Assembly (NCBI RefSeq): GCF_030283145.1
Contig: NZ_JASNWE010000001.1
Span: 927,651-991,650, forward strand
Length of the DNA: 64,000 bases
Direction of reading: 5' to 3'
DNA from: Actinomadura xylanilytica
GTDB lineage: Bacteria > Actinomycetota > Actinomycetes > Streptosporangiales > Streptosporangiaceae
The notes below the pieces were generated by a model. That model was not told where the DNA came from, made no database searches, and saw nothing but the letters and a program-made list of their open reading frames with translations. A program made the position numbers and the translations under genes. Shown piece by piece: positions 17,356 through 26,674 of this stretch; position 1 is the first letter of the stretch; each line of letters opens with the position of its first letter.

Positions 17356-18570
17356 TCAGGGCTGGACGGGGACGCCGCCGCGCCACACGCGCAGGGCGCG
17401 GAGGCCGAAGGCCCAGGCGAACGCACCTTCGTGGTCGGCGTCCCACAGGACGATGTCGGCGAGCATGCCCGGCGCCAGGGAGCCTCGGTCGCCGACGCGG
17501 AGGGCGGCGGCGCCGCCGAGGGTCGCGGCGCGCAGGGCCTCGGTGACGCTGAGCCCGAACATCGCGACCGACAGGCCGATGACCAGCGGCATCGAGGTGA
17601 TGCCGCACTGGCCCGGGTTGTGGTCGGTGCCGAGGGCGACGGTGACGCCGCGGTCGAGCATCGCGCGGACCGGTGCGGGTGGGCGGGCGCTGTTGAGGGC
17701 GCTGCCGGGGCAGACGGTCGCGGTGACGCCGGCGTGCGCCAGCGCCTTGATGTCGTCGTCGTTGGCCTGGGTGAGCAGGTCGGCGGAGGCGCAGCCCACC
17801 TCGGCGGCGACCTGGGCCGCGCCGATGCGCTCGTTGGCGCAGGCGTGCATGCGGGCCTTGAGCCCGGCGCGCTTGCCGGTGAGCAGCAGGGCGCGGGCCT
17901 CCTCGGCGGTGAAGTGGCCCTCGTCGCAGTACACGTCGATGCTGTCGGCGCCCGCGGCGGCGGCGTCGCCGGCCCAGGTGCGGACGGCCTCGATGTAGTC
18001 GCGGCGGCGGCCGAAGAACTCGGGCGGCAGGATGTGCGCGGCGAGGAAGGTGGCGTGGATGCGCGGCATCGAGGGCTCGCCCTCGAGGGAGCGCAGCAGC
18101 CGGATGTCGGCGAGTTCGCCGTCGCGGGTGAGGTGGTAGCCGGTCTTGGCCTCGACGGTGGTGGTGCCCGCGAGAATCCACTGGCGGAGCCGTTCGCGGA
18201 CGCCGTTGCACAGCGTCCAGGGGTCGGTGCCGCGGGTGACGGTCACGGTGGAGTTGACCCCGCCGCCCGCCGCGGTGATCGCCGAGTGCGACGAACCGGA
18301 GGTGCGCATGGCGAGCTCGGCCCAGCGGTTGCCGGCGTAGACCGGGTGCGAGTGGGCGTCGATGAGGCCCGGGGTGACCAGGCCGCCGCCGAGGTTCTCC
18401 ACGTGGTCGACGTCGACGATGTCATCGATGATGCCGGGGACGCTCTGGGGCAGGTCCGACGCGGGCCCGGCCCAGACGATCCGATCGTCGTGGATGAGAA
18501 CGGCGGCGTTGCTGCATACGTCGGTGCCCGTCCAGAGCCTGCCGATGTTCGTCAACAGCCGAACCGTCAT
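17356..18570 (-). CDS. hutI: Imidazolonepropionase HutI
   Basis: HutI hydrolyses 4-imidazolone-5-propanoate to N-formimidoyl-glutamate in histidine degradation. The 404-aa amidohydrolase has LVTPGLIDAHSHPVYAGNR (metal-binding HxH), TTTVEAKTGYHL, IHATFLAAHILP, DVYCDEGHFT, MHACANERIG, and the HutI-type GTDHNPGQCGITSMPLVIG. HutI family members share this last block, which favours HutI over a generic amidohydrolase. The other hut genes are not nearby. DegV lies downstream on the same strand, 120 bp away. Confidence 0.88.
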   Translation of the reverse strand: MTVRLLTNIGRLWTGTDVCSNAAVLIHDDRIVWAGPASDLPQSVPGIIDDIVDVDHVENLGGGLVTPGLIDAHSHPVYAGNRWAELAMRTSGSSHSAITAAGGGVNSTVTVTRGTDPWTLCNGVRERLRQWILAGTTTVEAKTGYHLTRDGELADIRLLRSLEGEPSMPRIHATFLAAHILPPEFFGRRRDYIEAVRTWAGDAAAAGADSIDVYCDEGHFTAEEARALLLTGKRAGLKARMHACANERIGAAQVAAEVGCASADLLTQANDDDIKALAHAGVTATVCPGSALNSARPPAPVRAMLDRGVTVALGTDHNPGQCGITSMPLVIGLSVAMFGLSVTEALRAATLGGAAALRVGDRGSLAPGMLADIVLWDADHEGAFAWAFGLRALRVWRGGVPVQP

Positions 18571-19068
18571 CTGGTCACCGACCTGGGTGGAACAACGCGC
18601 CGTACGGCGCTGTACCGGACGCCATGGAGAAGGCCACCTGCTCTCGATCCGAAACGCCGACTGGGTGCCGGCGATTCATCGTTGAAGGGGCGGGTGATCG
18701 GCTGATCACCACGAGCAACGAGACCGGAGATATCGGTTTCGTCACGGTAGTGCACTGGAGGCCCGGCCGACAACCTCTGACCGACGAACGCGCCTCCTCC
18801 TGGGATAGTTCCGGAGCCCTGGACCACGGGGCTCCGGGCGGGTCGCGCGCCGGCCCCGACCGGCGGGCAGGACGAATTGCGCAGATCACTCATTAATCCG
18901 CGCACCCTCTGGTCGTAGCGCATCGACGCCATCACCCCGCCCTTAGCTATACGACCGTACGGAATCCCAGGGAGCCGTCAAGCGGAATGGGGAACCTGTC
19001 ACCGTTCGGCGGCCACTATGGGACCGCATTTTGCAATTCGGCCAGTCCGGAACCCGGTCCGGGAACGT
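18571..19068. other. About 500 bp without a convincing gene
   Basis: This stretch lies between the hutI start and the hflX terminator, so it should hold the hutI promoter. Both strands have open frames of 90-120 codons, but their composition (Ser/Arg-rich, no start signals) looks like chance. AT-richer patches occur at 18885-18900 (ATCACTCATTAATCCG) and at 18946-18954 (GCTATACGA). Confidence 0.5.
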
Positions 19069-19099
19069 CGTGGGGGCCGTCCGGCGGACGGCCCCCACG
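19069..19099 (-). terminator. hflX terminator
   Basis: Perfect 14-bp arms CGTGGGGGCCGTCC and GGACGGCCCCCACG with a 3-nt loop, 12 bp past the hflX stop codon. Confidence 0.85.
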
Positions 19100-19110
19100 G
19101 CGCGGGCGGA

Positions 19111-20607
19111 TCAGGTGGCCGGGGCCAGATCCTCGTACGGGTGCAGCTCGTCCGCCAGACCGGCCGGAACCCGGGCGTGCAGCGCGGTGCCCTCGGGGGT
19201 GTGCTCCTGCTTGAGCACCTCGCCCCACTCGTGGACGCGCGCGACCAGGTCGCCGCGCTCGTAGGGGACCAGCGCGCGGACCTCGCACTCGAGGCCGGGG
19301 AGCCGCGCGTCGATGGCGGCGCGCAGTTCCTCGATGCCGGATCCGGTGCGGGCCGAGACCACCACGCTGTTCGGCTCGCGCCGCTGTAGCCGCGCGATGG
19401 ACAGGTCGTCGGCCGCGTCGGCCTTGTTGATGACGATCATCTCGGGGATCCGGTCGGCCCCGATCTCGCGGAACACCTCGCGGACCGCGTCGATCTGCGC
19501 CTCGGGGTCGGCGTCGGAGCCGTCGACGACGTGCAGGACCAGCCCCGCGTCGGTGACCTCCTCCAGCGTGGAGCGGAACGCCTCGACGAGCTGGTGCGGC
19601 AGGTGCCGGACGAAGCCGACGGTGTCGGCCAGCGTGTAGGTGCGCCCGCCCGGGGTCTCGGCCCGGCGCACGGTCGGGTCGAGCGTGGCGAACAGCGCGT
19701 CGTCCACCAGCACGCCGGCGCCGGTGAGCCGGTTGAGCAGGGACGACTTGCCCGCGTTGGTGTAGCCGGCGATGGCCACCGCCGGGACGGCGTTGCGCCG
19801 CCGCTCGCCCCGCTTGGTGTCGCGCGACTTGGACATCTCGGCGATCTGGCGGCGCAGCTTGGCCATCCTGGTACGGATCCGGCGCCGGTCCAGCTCGATC
19901 TTGGTCTCACCGGGCCCGCGCCCGCCGATGCCGACGCCGCCGGCGGCGCGCCCGCCGACCTGGCGGGACAGGTTGCCGCCCCAGCCGCGCAGCCGCGGCA
20001 TCAGGTAGTCGAGCTGGGCCAGCTCGACCTGTGCCTTGCCCTCGCGGCTCTTGGCGTGCTGGGCGAAGATGTCGAGGATCAGCGCGGTCCGGTCGATCAC
20101 CTTGACCTGGACGGTCTCCTCCAGGTGCCGCAGCTGGCCGGGGGCCAGCTCGCCGTCGCAGATGACGGTGTCGGCGCCGGTGGCGATGACCACGTCGCGC
20201 AGCTCGGCGGCCTTGCCCGAGCCGATGTAGGTGGCGGGGTCGGGACGGCTGCGGCGCTGGACGAGCCCTTCGAGAACCTCGGATCCGGCGGTCTCGGCGA
20301 GGAGGGCCAGCTCGCGCAGCGAGTTCTCGGCCGTCTCGGCCGTGCCCTCGGTCCAGACGCCGACGAGGACGACCCGTTCGAGCCGCAGGGAGCGGTACTC
20401 GACCTCGGTGACGTCGGTGAGTTCGGTGGACAGCCCGGCGACGCGGCGCAGTGCCCGGCGTTCCTCGAGATCGAGTTCCCCGGTCATGGGCTCGTCCTCG
20501 GCGGGTTCGCGGGACCCGGGCGGCCCGTGCGGGTCGCGGGCCTCTCGGGCCTGGCGGCGGAGTTCCAGCTCGTCCGGACTGTGGTCTGCGGAGAAAGGTT
20601 GAGTCAT
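19111..20607 (-). CDS. hflX: GTPase HflX, ribosome-associated
   Basis: HflX is a GTPase that splits stalled or hibernating 70S ribosomes. The 498-aa protein has an N-terminal HflX domain (RRSRPDPATYIGSGKAAEL, ALILDIFAQHAKSREGKAQV, QVGGRAAGGVGIGGRGPGET) and a G domain with G1 GYTNAGKSS (residues 281-289), DTVGFVRHLPH and NKADAAD. The ATG at 20607 (MTQPFSADHS) has AGAGGA five bases upstream; longer in-frame versions have no such site. In Streptomyces it lies close to dapF, but here about 15 kb of other genes intervene. Confidence 0.95.
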   Translation of the reverse strand: MTQPFSADHSPDELELRRQAREARDPHGPPGSREPAEDEPMTGELDLEERRALRRVAGLSTELTDVTEVEYRSLRLERVVLVGVWTEGTAETAENSLRELALLAETAGSEVLEGLVQRRSRPDPATYIGSGKAAELRDVVIATGADTVICDGELAPGQLRHLEETVQVKVIDRTALILDIFAQHAKSREGKAQVELAQLDYLMPRLRGWGGNLSRQVGGRAAGGVGIGGRGPGETKIELDRRRIRTRMAKLRRQIAEMSKSRDTKRGERRRNAVPAVAIAGYTNAGKSSLLNRLTGAGVLVDDALFATLDPTVRRAETPGGRTYTLADTVGFVRHLPHQLVEAFRSTLEEVTDAGLVLHVVDGSDADPEAQIDAVREVFREIGADRIPEMIVINKADAADDLSIARLQRREPNSVVVSARTGSGIEELRAAIDARLPGLECEVRALVPYERGDLVARVHEWGEVLKQEHTPEGTALHARVPAGLADELHPYEDLAPAT

Positions 20608-20815
20608 ATGTCCTCTGATAAACGCCGCGGGGCGGCTGTCTCTTCCCGCGATCGTCTCACGCCCGTCGGCGCTGGTCACTCCGATTATCCGCCGGTCTCG
20701 GGGGCATGCCCGTGACGGGCTCGGCGGCCCGGGTACCGGCCGCACCTCGTGGGACGGGCCCCTTTGACCGGGCCGAGCATCGCCGAGTAGCGTTCTCCAC
20801 ATAACAGAAGTCGAA

Positions 20816-20830
20816 TTTCGCTATACGAAA
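20816..20830. promoter_or_regulatory. Palindrome at the aceB start, possible IclR-type operator
   Basis: TTTCG-CTATA-CGAAA, a 5-bp inverted repeat with a 5-bp centre, ends 9 bp before the aceB ATG and touches the AAAGG ribosome binding site. Glyoxylate-cycle and glycolate genes are often controlled by IclR-type repressors that bind 15-bp palindromes of this shape. The regulator is not encoded nearby. Confidence 0.45.
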
Positions 20831-20839
20831 GGCGCGCAG

Positions 20840-22447
20840 ATGGCTGCACTCGAAGGCATCGAGGTCACCGGTCCCCTCCAGGACCGGTACGACGAGATCC
20901 TGACGCCCGAGGCGCTCAGCCTCCTCGCCGCCCTCCAGCGCGAGCTCGGCGCCCGGCGCACGGAACTGCTCGCGGCCCGCGCCGCGCGCCAGGAGCGGCT
21001 GTCCGCGGGCGGGACGCTGGACTTTCTCCCGGAGACCGCCACCGTCCGGGCGGACGAGACCTGGCGGGTCGCCCCGCCGGCGCCGGGCCTGGAGGACCGC
21101 CGGGTCGAGATCACCGGCCCGACCGACCGGAAGATGACGATCAACGCGCTCAACTCGGGCGCCAAGGTGTGGCTGGCCGACTTCGAGGACGCCAACACCC
21201 CGCTGTGGAACAACATGGTCGAGGGGCAGCTCAACCTGCGGGACGCCCTCGACCGCACGATCGACTTCACCGACCCCAAGAGCGGCAAGTCCTACGCGCT
21301 CAAGGAGGACGGCGAGCTGGCCACCATCGTGGTCCGCCCGCGCGGCTGGCACATGGAGGAGAAGCACGTCCTCATCGACGGCGCGCCGATGTCGGGGTCG
21401 CTGTTCGACTTCGGCCTGTACCTGTTCCACAGCGCGCGGCGGCAGCTCGAGAAGGGCAGGGGCCCCTACTTCTACCTGCCGAAGATGGAGAGCCACCTCG
21501 AGGCGCGGCTGTGGAACGACGCGTTCAACCTCGCCCAGGACGTCCTGGAGATCCCGCGCGGCACGATCCGCGCGACGGTGCTGATCGAGACGATCCCGGC
21601 CGCGTTCGAGATGGAGGAGATCCTCTTCGAGCTGCGCGACCACTCCGCGGGGCTGAACGCGGGCCGCTGGGACTACCTGTTCTCGGTGATCAAGAAGTTC
21701 CGGGACCGGGGCCGCGACTTCGTGCTGCCCGAGCGGAACGCGATCACCATGACCGCCCCGTTCATGCGCGCCTACACCGAGCTGCTGGTGCGCACCTGCC
21801 ACAAGCGCGGCGCGCACGCGATCGGCGGCATGGCCGCGTTCATCCCGTCCCGCCGGGACGAGGCGGTCAACAAGGTCGCGCTGGAGAAGGTGCGGGCCGA
21901 CAAGACCCGCGAGTCCGGCGACGGGTTCGACGGGTCCTGGGTCGCCCACCCGGACCTGGTGCCGATCTGCCGCGAGGTGTTCGACGGCGTGCTCGGCGAC
22001 CGTCCGAACCAGCGCGAGCGGCTCCGCGAGGACGTCACGGTGTCGGCCGCCGACCTGCTCAACGTCAAGGCCACGCCGGGCGACATCACCGAGGCGGGCC
22101 TGCGCGGCAACGTGGACGTGGCGCTGCGCTACCTGGCCACCTGGCTGGACGGTGCGGGCGCGGTCGCGATCCACAACCTCATGGAGGACGCGGCCACCGC
22201 GGAGATCTCGCGGTCCCAGGTGTGGCAGTGGATCAACAACGGGGTGGAGTTGAAGGACGGCCGGAAGGTCACCAAGGAGTTCGTCGAGCGGATCCTGGAC
22301 GAGGAGCTGGCCGGCATCCGCGCCGACCTCGGGCCGGCGTTCAACGAGCCGCGCTACGACCAGGCCGTGACGCTCTTCAAGGAGGTCACGCTGGCGGACG
22401 AGTACTCCGAGTTCCTGACGACCCCGGCGTACGAGCAGATGCCGTGA
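20840..22447 (+). CDS. aceB: Malate synthase A
   Basis: Malate synthase condenses glyoxylate with acetyl-CoA to give malate. The 535-aa length fits the A isoform, not the 720-aa G form. Visible motifs are [74 protein letters not shown], the [14 protein letters not shown] segment, [13 protein letters not shown] and the catalytic-loop region [12 protein letters not shown]. glcDEF follow 44 bp downstream on the same strand, so glyoxylate made by glycolate oxidase can be used directly. A palindrome at the ribosome binding site suggests repression when no glycolate or glyoxylate is present. Confidence 0.96.
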   Translation: MAALEGIEVTGPLQDRYDEILTPEALSLLAALQRELGARRTELLAARAARQERLSAGGTLDFLPETATVRADETWRVAPPAPGLEDRRVEITGPTDRKMTINALNSGAKVWLADFEDANTPLWNNMVEGQLNLRDALDRTIDFTDPKSGKSYALKEDGELATIVVRPRGWHMEEKHVLIDGAPMSGSLFDFGLYLFHSARRQLEKGRGPYFYLPKMESHLEARLWNDAFNLAQDVLEIPRGTIRATVLIETIPAAFEMEEILFELRDHSAGLNAGRWDYLFSVIKKFRDRGRDFVLPERNAITMTAPFMRAYTELLVRTCHKRGAHAIGGMAAFIPSRRDEAVNKVALEKVRADKTRESGDGFDGSWVAHPDLVPICREVFDGVLGDRPNQRERLREDVTVSAADLLNVKATPGDITEAGLRGNVDVALRYLATWLDGAGAVAIHNLMEDAATAEISRSQVWQWINNGVELKDGRKVTKEFVERILDEELAGIRADLGPAFNEPRYDQAVTLFKEVTLADEYSEFLTTPAYEQMP

Positions 22448-22491
22448 CGCGGTAGGGACCGGCCCCGGCGCCGGCTCTCGGAAGGTGGGAG

Positions 22492-23940
22492 ATGAGCGAA
22501 GGACTCGCACGGCTGGCCGGACGGTTCGGCCGGCTGCTGGGACCCGATTCCGTGATCACCGATCCGGTGCGACTGCGCACCTACGAGTGCGACGGCCTCA
22601 CCAGCCACCGGGCGTCGCCGGGGCTGGTCGTCCTGCCGGACACGGCGGAGCAGATCGCGCAGATCGTCCGCGACTGCGCGGCGGCGGGCGTCCCGTACGT
22701 GGCGCGCGGGTCCGGGACGGGGCTGTCGGGCGGCGCCCTGCCCCGCACCGACGGGGTCCTGATCGTCACGTCCCGGATGCGCCGGATCCTGGAGATCGAC
22801 ATCCCGAACCGGCGCGCGGTCGTCGAGCCTGGCGTGATCAACCTGGACGTGACGCGGGCCGTCCGCGCGGACGGCTACCACTTCGCGCCCGACCCCTCCA
22901 GCCAGCAGATCTGCTCGGTCGGCGGCAACGTGGCCGAGAACTCCGGCGGCGCGCACTGCCTCAAGTACGGCTTCACCGCGCATCACGTGCTGTCCTGCGA
23001 GGTCGTCACGCCGGACGGCGAGATCGTGGAGCTGGCCGCGGACGGGCCGGGCTACGACCTGCTCGGCGTCTTCGTCGGCGCGGAGGGCACGCTCGGCATC
23101 GCCACCAAGATCACGGTGCGGCTCACCCGGTCGCCCGAGGCGGTGCGGACGCTGCTGGCCGCGTTCGGCTCGATCGAGGCGGGCGGCGGCGCGGTCTCGG
23201 CGATCATCGGCGCCGGGGTGCTGCCGGCCGCGATCGAGATGATGGACGCGCTGTCCATCGAGGCCGCCGAGGCCGCGGTGCGCTGCGAGTACCCGCCCGG
23301 CGCGGGCGCGGTGCTCATCGTGGAGCTGGACGGCCCCGAGAGTGAGGTGGCGCACCAGTTCGCCGAGGTCGAGCGGCTGTGCCGGGACGCCGGCGCGTTC
23401 GAGATCCGGGTGGCCGCGGACGACGCTGAGCGCGCGCTGATCTGGACCGGCCGCAAGTCGGCGTTCGCCGCCATGGGCCGGATCAGCCCGGCCTACCTGG
23501 TGCAGGACGGCGTGATCCCGCGCACCTCGCTGCCCCGGGTGCTGGCGAGCATCGACGCGCTGTCGGCGGCGTCGGGGGTGCGGGTCGCCAACGTGTTCCA
23601 CGCGGGCGACGGCAACCTGCATCCGCTCGTGCTCTTCGACGACGCCGAGCCGGGCGCGGCCGAGCGCGCCGAGGAGGTCTCCGGCAAGATCCTCGACCTG
23701 TGCATCGAGCACGGCGGGTCGATCACCGGGGAGCACGGGGTCGGGGTCGACAAGTCGCGCTACATGCCCCGCATGTTCACCGAGACCGATCTGGACACCA
23801 TGCAGATGGTCCGCTGCGGATTCGACCCGGCGGGGCTCTGCAACCCCGGCAAGGTGTTCCCCACACCGCGTCTGTGCGGCGAGGTCCCGGGCGTGCGCAA
23901 GGGGCCCCACCCGTACGAGGGAAAGGCGGACCTGTTCTGA
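22492..23940 (+). CDS. glcD: Glycolate oxidase FAD subunit GlcD
   Basis: GlcD is the flavin subunit that oxidises glycolate (or D-lactate) to glyoxylate. The 482-aa protein has a PCMH-type FAD domain with RGSGTGLSGGALP (residues 72-84), SSQQICSVGGNVAENSGG and FVGAEGTLGIATK. A C-terminal FAD-oxidase domain follows, with HAGDGNLHPLVLFD and GGSITGEHGVGVDKSRY. The ATG at 22492 is preceded by GGAAGGTGGGAG. It is translationally coupled to glcE by TGATG. D-lactate dehydrogenase is the main alternative, but the adjacent glcE, glcF and aceB favour glycolate. Confidence 0.93.
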   Translation: MSEGLARLAGRFGRLLGPDSVITDPVRLRTYECDGLTSHRASPGLVVLPDTAEQIAQIVRDCAAAGVPYVARGSGTGLSGGALPRTDGVLIVTSRMRRILEIDIPNRRAVVEPGVINLDVTRAVRADGYHFAPDPSSQQICSVGGNVAENSGGAHCLKYGFTAHHVLSCEVVTPDGEIVELAADGPGYDLLGVFVGAEGTLGIATKITVRLTRSPEAVRTLLAAFGSIEAGGGAVSAIIGAGVLPAAIEMMDALSIEAAEAAVRCEYPPGAGAVLIVELDGPESEVAHQFAEVERLCRDAGAFEIRVAADDAERALIWTGRKSAFAAMGRISPAYLVQDGVIPRTSLPRVLASIDALSAASGVRVANVFHAGDGNLHPLVLFDDAEPGAAERAEEVSGKILDLCIEHGGSITGEHGVGVDKSRYMPRMFTETDLDTMQMVRCGFDPAGLCNPGKVFPTPRLCGEVPGVRKGPHPYEGKADLF

Positions 23941-25151
23941 TGCGCCCTCTGGACGCCCTGGCGGAGGTCTGCGGCGATGTGCGGCCCGGCGCGCCCGAGG
24001 AGGGCGTGCTCGGCGTCGTCCCGGGCCTGGTGGCCGCGCCCGCGACGGCGGCGGAGGCGGCCGGGGTGATGCGGGTCGCCGCCGAGCACGGGCTGGCGGT
24101 CGTCCCGCGCGGCGCGGAGACCCGGCTCGACTGGGGGACGCCGCCGGACCGCTGCGATCTGCTGGTCGACACGCACCGGCTGGCCCGGATCGTCGAGCAC
24201 GCCTCCGGTGACCTGGTGGTCACGGCCGAGGCGGGGCTGGCGCTGGACGAGCTGGCCGCCGCGCTCGCGGCGCGCGGCCAGCGGCTCGCCCTCGACCGTC
24301 CGCTGCCCGGGTCGACGGTCGGCGGGACGATCGCGGCGGCGGCGGCCGGGCCGCTGCGGCTGCTGTACGGGTCGCCGCGCGATCTGGTGATCGGGCTGAC
24401 CGTGGTCCGCGCGGACGGCGAGGTCGCCCGGTCCGGCGGCAAGGTCGTCAAGAACGTCGCGGGGTACGACCTGGGGCGGCTGTTCTGCGGCTCGTCCGGC
24501 ACGCTGGGGCTGATCGTGGAGGCCACGTTCCGCCTGCACCCGGTGCCGGCCGCCCACGCGTACGTCACCTGCCCGGTCACCGGGGCCGCGCAGGCGCACG
24601 AGGCCGTCCAGTCGCTGTTGCACTCGCCCATCGCACCCAGTGCGATCGAGGTCCTCGCTCCCACACCGCCCTCCTGCACGGTGGGTGTCCTGCTGGAGGG
24701 CGTCCCGGAGGGCGTGACGGCACGCACCGCCCAAGCGACGGCTCTGCTCGGCCCAGACGCACAGGTCTGCGAAGAGCCGCCTGAAGGGTGGGGCCTCTAC
24801 CCGGACGGCACCACTCTCCTCGACGTCACCGCTCCCCCCACCTCGCTCACGCACCTCCTGACCGAAATCGGTGCGGACGCCTTGACGGCCACATGGAGCG
24901 CCATCGGACGCGGCTACGTCGGTCTTCCCGCTGAGACCGCACCGGACAAGGCTGCGGCCATCATCGCCGGGCTGCGGGAGGGCCTCGCCAGACACCGCGG
25001 CTCTGCGGTGGTCTGCTACGCCCCTGCGGACGTGCGCGCCGCGATCGACTTCTGGGGGCCGGTGCCTGCCGCGAAACTGATGCGCCAGGTCAAGGACCAG
25101 TTCGACCCGGGGCACCGCCTGTCCCCCGGCCGTTTCGTGGGAGGGATCTGA
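23940..25151 (+). CDS. glcE: Glycolate oxidase subunit GlcE
   Basis: A 403-aa FAD-binding subunit shorter than GlcD. It has the PCMH FAD domain (VVPRGAETRLDWG, LPGSTVGGTIAAAAAGP, GSPRDLVIGLTVV, GGKVVKNVAGYDLGRLFCGS, GTLGLIVEATFRLHP) and ends with MRQVKDQFDPGHRLSPGRFV. It starts in the TGATG shared with glcD and ends in a TGATG shared with glcF, so the three subunits are made together. A reading 240 bp longer upstream would overlap glcD and is rejected. Confidence 0.93.
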   Translation: MRPLDALAEVCGDVRPGAPEEGVLGVVPGLVAAPATAAEAAGVMRVAAEHGLAVVPRGAETRLDWGTPPDRCDLLVDTHRLARIVEHASGDLVVTAEAGLALDELAAALAARGQRLALDRPLPGSTVGGTIAAAAAGPLRLLYGSPRDLVIGLTVVRADGEVARSGGKVVKNVAGYDLGRLFCGSSGTLGLIVEATFRLHPVPAAHAYVTCPVTGAAQAHEAVQSLLHSPIAPSAIEVLAPTPPSCTVGVLLEGVPEGVTARTAQATALLGPDAQVCEEPPEGWGLYPDGTTLLDVTAPPTSLTHLLTEIGADALTATWSAIGRGYVGLPAETAPDKAAAIIAGLREGLARHRGSAVVCYAPADVRAAIDFWGPVPAAKLMRQVKDQFDPGHRLSPGRFVGGI

Positions 25152-26539
25152 TGACCGCGCCGGACGAGTCCCCCGAGCAGCCGGCTTCCTCGGCAGAGGC
25201 CCCCGAACTGCTCCCCCAGTTGCTCGGTGAGTGCGTGCACTGCGGGTTCTGCCTGCCGACCTGTCCCACGTACGTGCTCTGGGGCGAGGAGATGGACTCC
25301 CCGCGCGGACGCATCCACCTCATGCAGCAGCACGCCGACGGCGCTCCGCTCAATGGCGCGATGGTCGAGCACTTCGACCGCTGCCTGGGCTGCATGGCGT
25401 GCGTGACGTCCTGCCCGTCCGGCGTGCAGTACGACCGGCTGATCGAGATGACCCGGGCGGAGGTCGAACAGGAGCATCCGCGTTCGCCCAGGGAACGGGT
25501 CATCCGCGAGGCCGTCTTCCGGACGTTCCCGTACCCGAGGCGCCTGCGGGCGCTTCGCGCTCCCCTGCGCGCGTACCAGTGGACCGGGCTTGACCGCCTC
25601 GTCCGGCGCACCGGCCTCTTGGAGCGCATCTCTCCGTCCCTCGCCGCCATGGAACGGCTCGCGCCGCCGCTGGGACGTGCGCCCCGGCTACCGGAACGGG
25701 TCGCGGCGCGAGGTGGCCGCAGGGCCACGGTGGGGATGCTCACCGGATGCGTCCAGCGCGAGTTCTTCCCCGGTGTCAACGCGGCCACCGCCCGCGTGCT
25801 GGCCCTTGAGGGCTGCGACGTCGTCATCCCCAAGTCGCAGGGCTGCTGCGGCGCGCTTTCCCTGCACGCCGGACGAGAGGACGAGGCCCGCGCGTTCGCG
25901 CGCCGCACCGTCGAGGCGTTCGAGGCCGTCGACGTGATCGTGGTGAACTCGGCGGGCTGCGGGTCGGCGATGAAGGAGTACCGGACGCTGCTGGGCGGCG
26001 ACCCCGCGTGGGCGCGCCGGGCCGAGGCACTGTCCGCGAAGACCCGTGACCTGGCCGAGTTCCTGGTGGAGCTGGGGCCCCGCGCGGAACGGCGGCCGCT
26101 TCCGGTCAGCGTCGCCTACCACGACGCCTGCCATCTGTCCCACGCGCAGGGGATCCGGAGCCAGCCCCGGGCGCTGCTGGCCGGGATCCCCGAGCTGACC
26201 GTGCGTGAGGTCGACGGCCCCGAGCTGTGCTGCGGGTCCGCCGGGACCTACAACGTGCTCCAGCCGGAGGCCGCGTCCGAGCTGGGCGACCTCAAGGCCG
26301 CCGGCGTCCGCGCGACGGGCGCCGAAGTGCTCGTGGCGGCCAACCCCGGCTGCTCGATGCAGATCGCCACGGCGCTCGGCAGGCAGGGCGCCACCATCGC
26401 CGTCGCGCACACGGCGGAGGTCCTGGACGCCTCGCTGCGGGGCCTCGGCGCCGCCGCGCTGACCCGCCGGAGAGCCCCGGGCGGCAGCACGGACGGCAGC
26501 GGTCCGTCAGGCCCTCGGCAGCGCTTCGTAAGGCCCTGA
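25151..26539 (+). CDS. glcF: Glycolate oxidase iron-sulfur subunit GlcF
   Basis: GlcF carries electrons from the flavin subunits to the membrane quinone pool. The 462-aa protein has two 4Fe-4S motifs, CVHCGFCLPTC (Cys28, 31, 34, 38) and CLGCMACVTSC (Cys78, 81, 84, 88). Two CCG domains follow (SQGCCGALSLHAG with NSAGCGSAMKEY; VDGPELCCGSAGTYN with ANPGCSMQIA). The last 25 residues are Arg/Gly/Ser-rich and variable. It is the last gene of the aceB-glcDEF run. Confidence 0.94.
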   Translation: MTAPDESPEQPASSAEAPELLPQLLGECVHCGFCLPTCPTYVLWGEEMDSPRGRIHLMQQHADGAPLNGAMVEHFDRCLGCMACVTSCPSGVQYDRLIEMTRAEVEQEHPRSPRERVIREAVFRTFPYPRRLRALRAPLRAYQWTGLDRLVRRTGLLERISPSLAAMERLAPPLGRAPRLPERVAARGGRRATVGMLTGCVQREFFPGVNAATARVLALEGCDVVIPKSQGCCGALSLHAGREDEARAFARRTVEAFEAVDVIVVNSAGCGSAMKEYRTLLGGDPAWARRAEALSAKTRDLAEFLVELGPRAERRPLPVSVAYHDACHLSHAQGIRSQPRALLAGIPELTVREVDGPELCCGSAGTYNVLQPEAASELGDLKAAGVRATGAEVLVAANPGCSMQIATALGRQGATIAVAHTAEVLDASLRGLGAAALTRRRAPGGSTDGSGPSGPRQRFVRP

Positions 26540-26674
26540 CCTGCCATTTCCGTCCTTTTCCCCTTGGGGGACACCCCTGCACCACCGATCCGGGCGTCAT
26601 GTATTGTGTCGAGCCCCGCAGGCAGGGCGCGCTTACTGAGCCTGGAGAGGCCCGAGGGAGCACGGAGAGCGACC

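Noticed and set aside
16972..18705. Long open frame antisense to hutI
   Set aside because: Low-complexity Gly/Ala/Arg/Asp sequence with no recognisable domain; hutI motifs on the other strand are clear.
18624..18896. 90-codon open frame between hutI and hflX
   Set aside because: No ribosome binding site, Ser/Arg/Gly-rich chance composition, and an opposite-strand frame of the same kind over the same bases.
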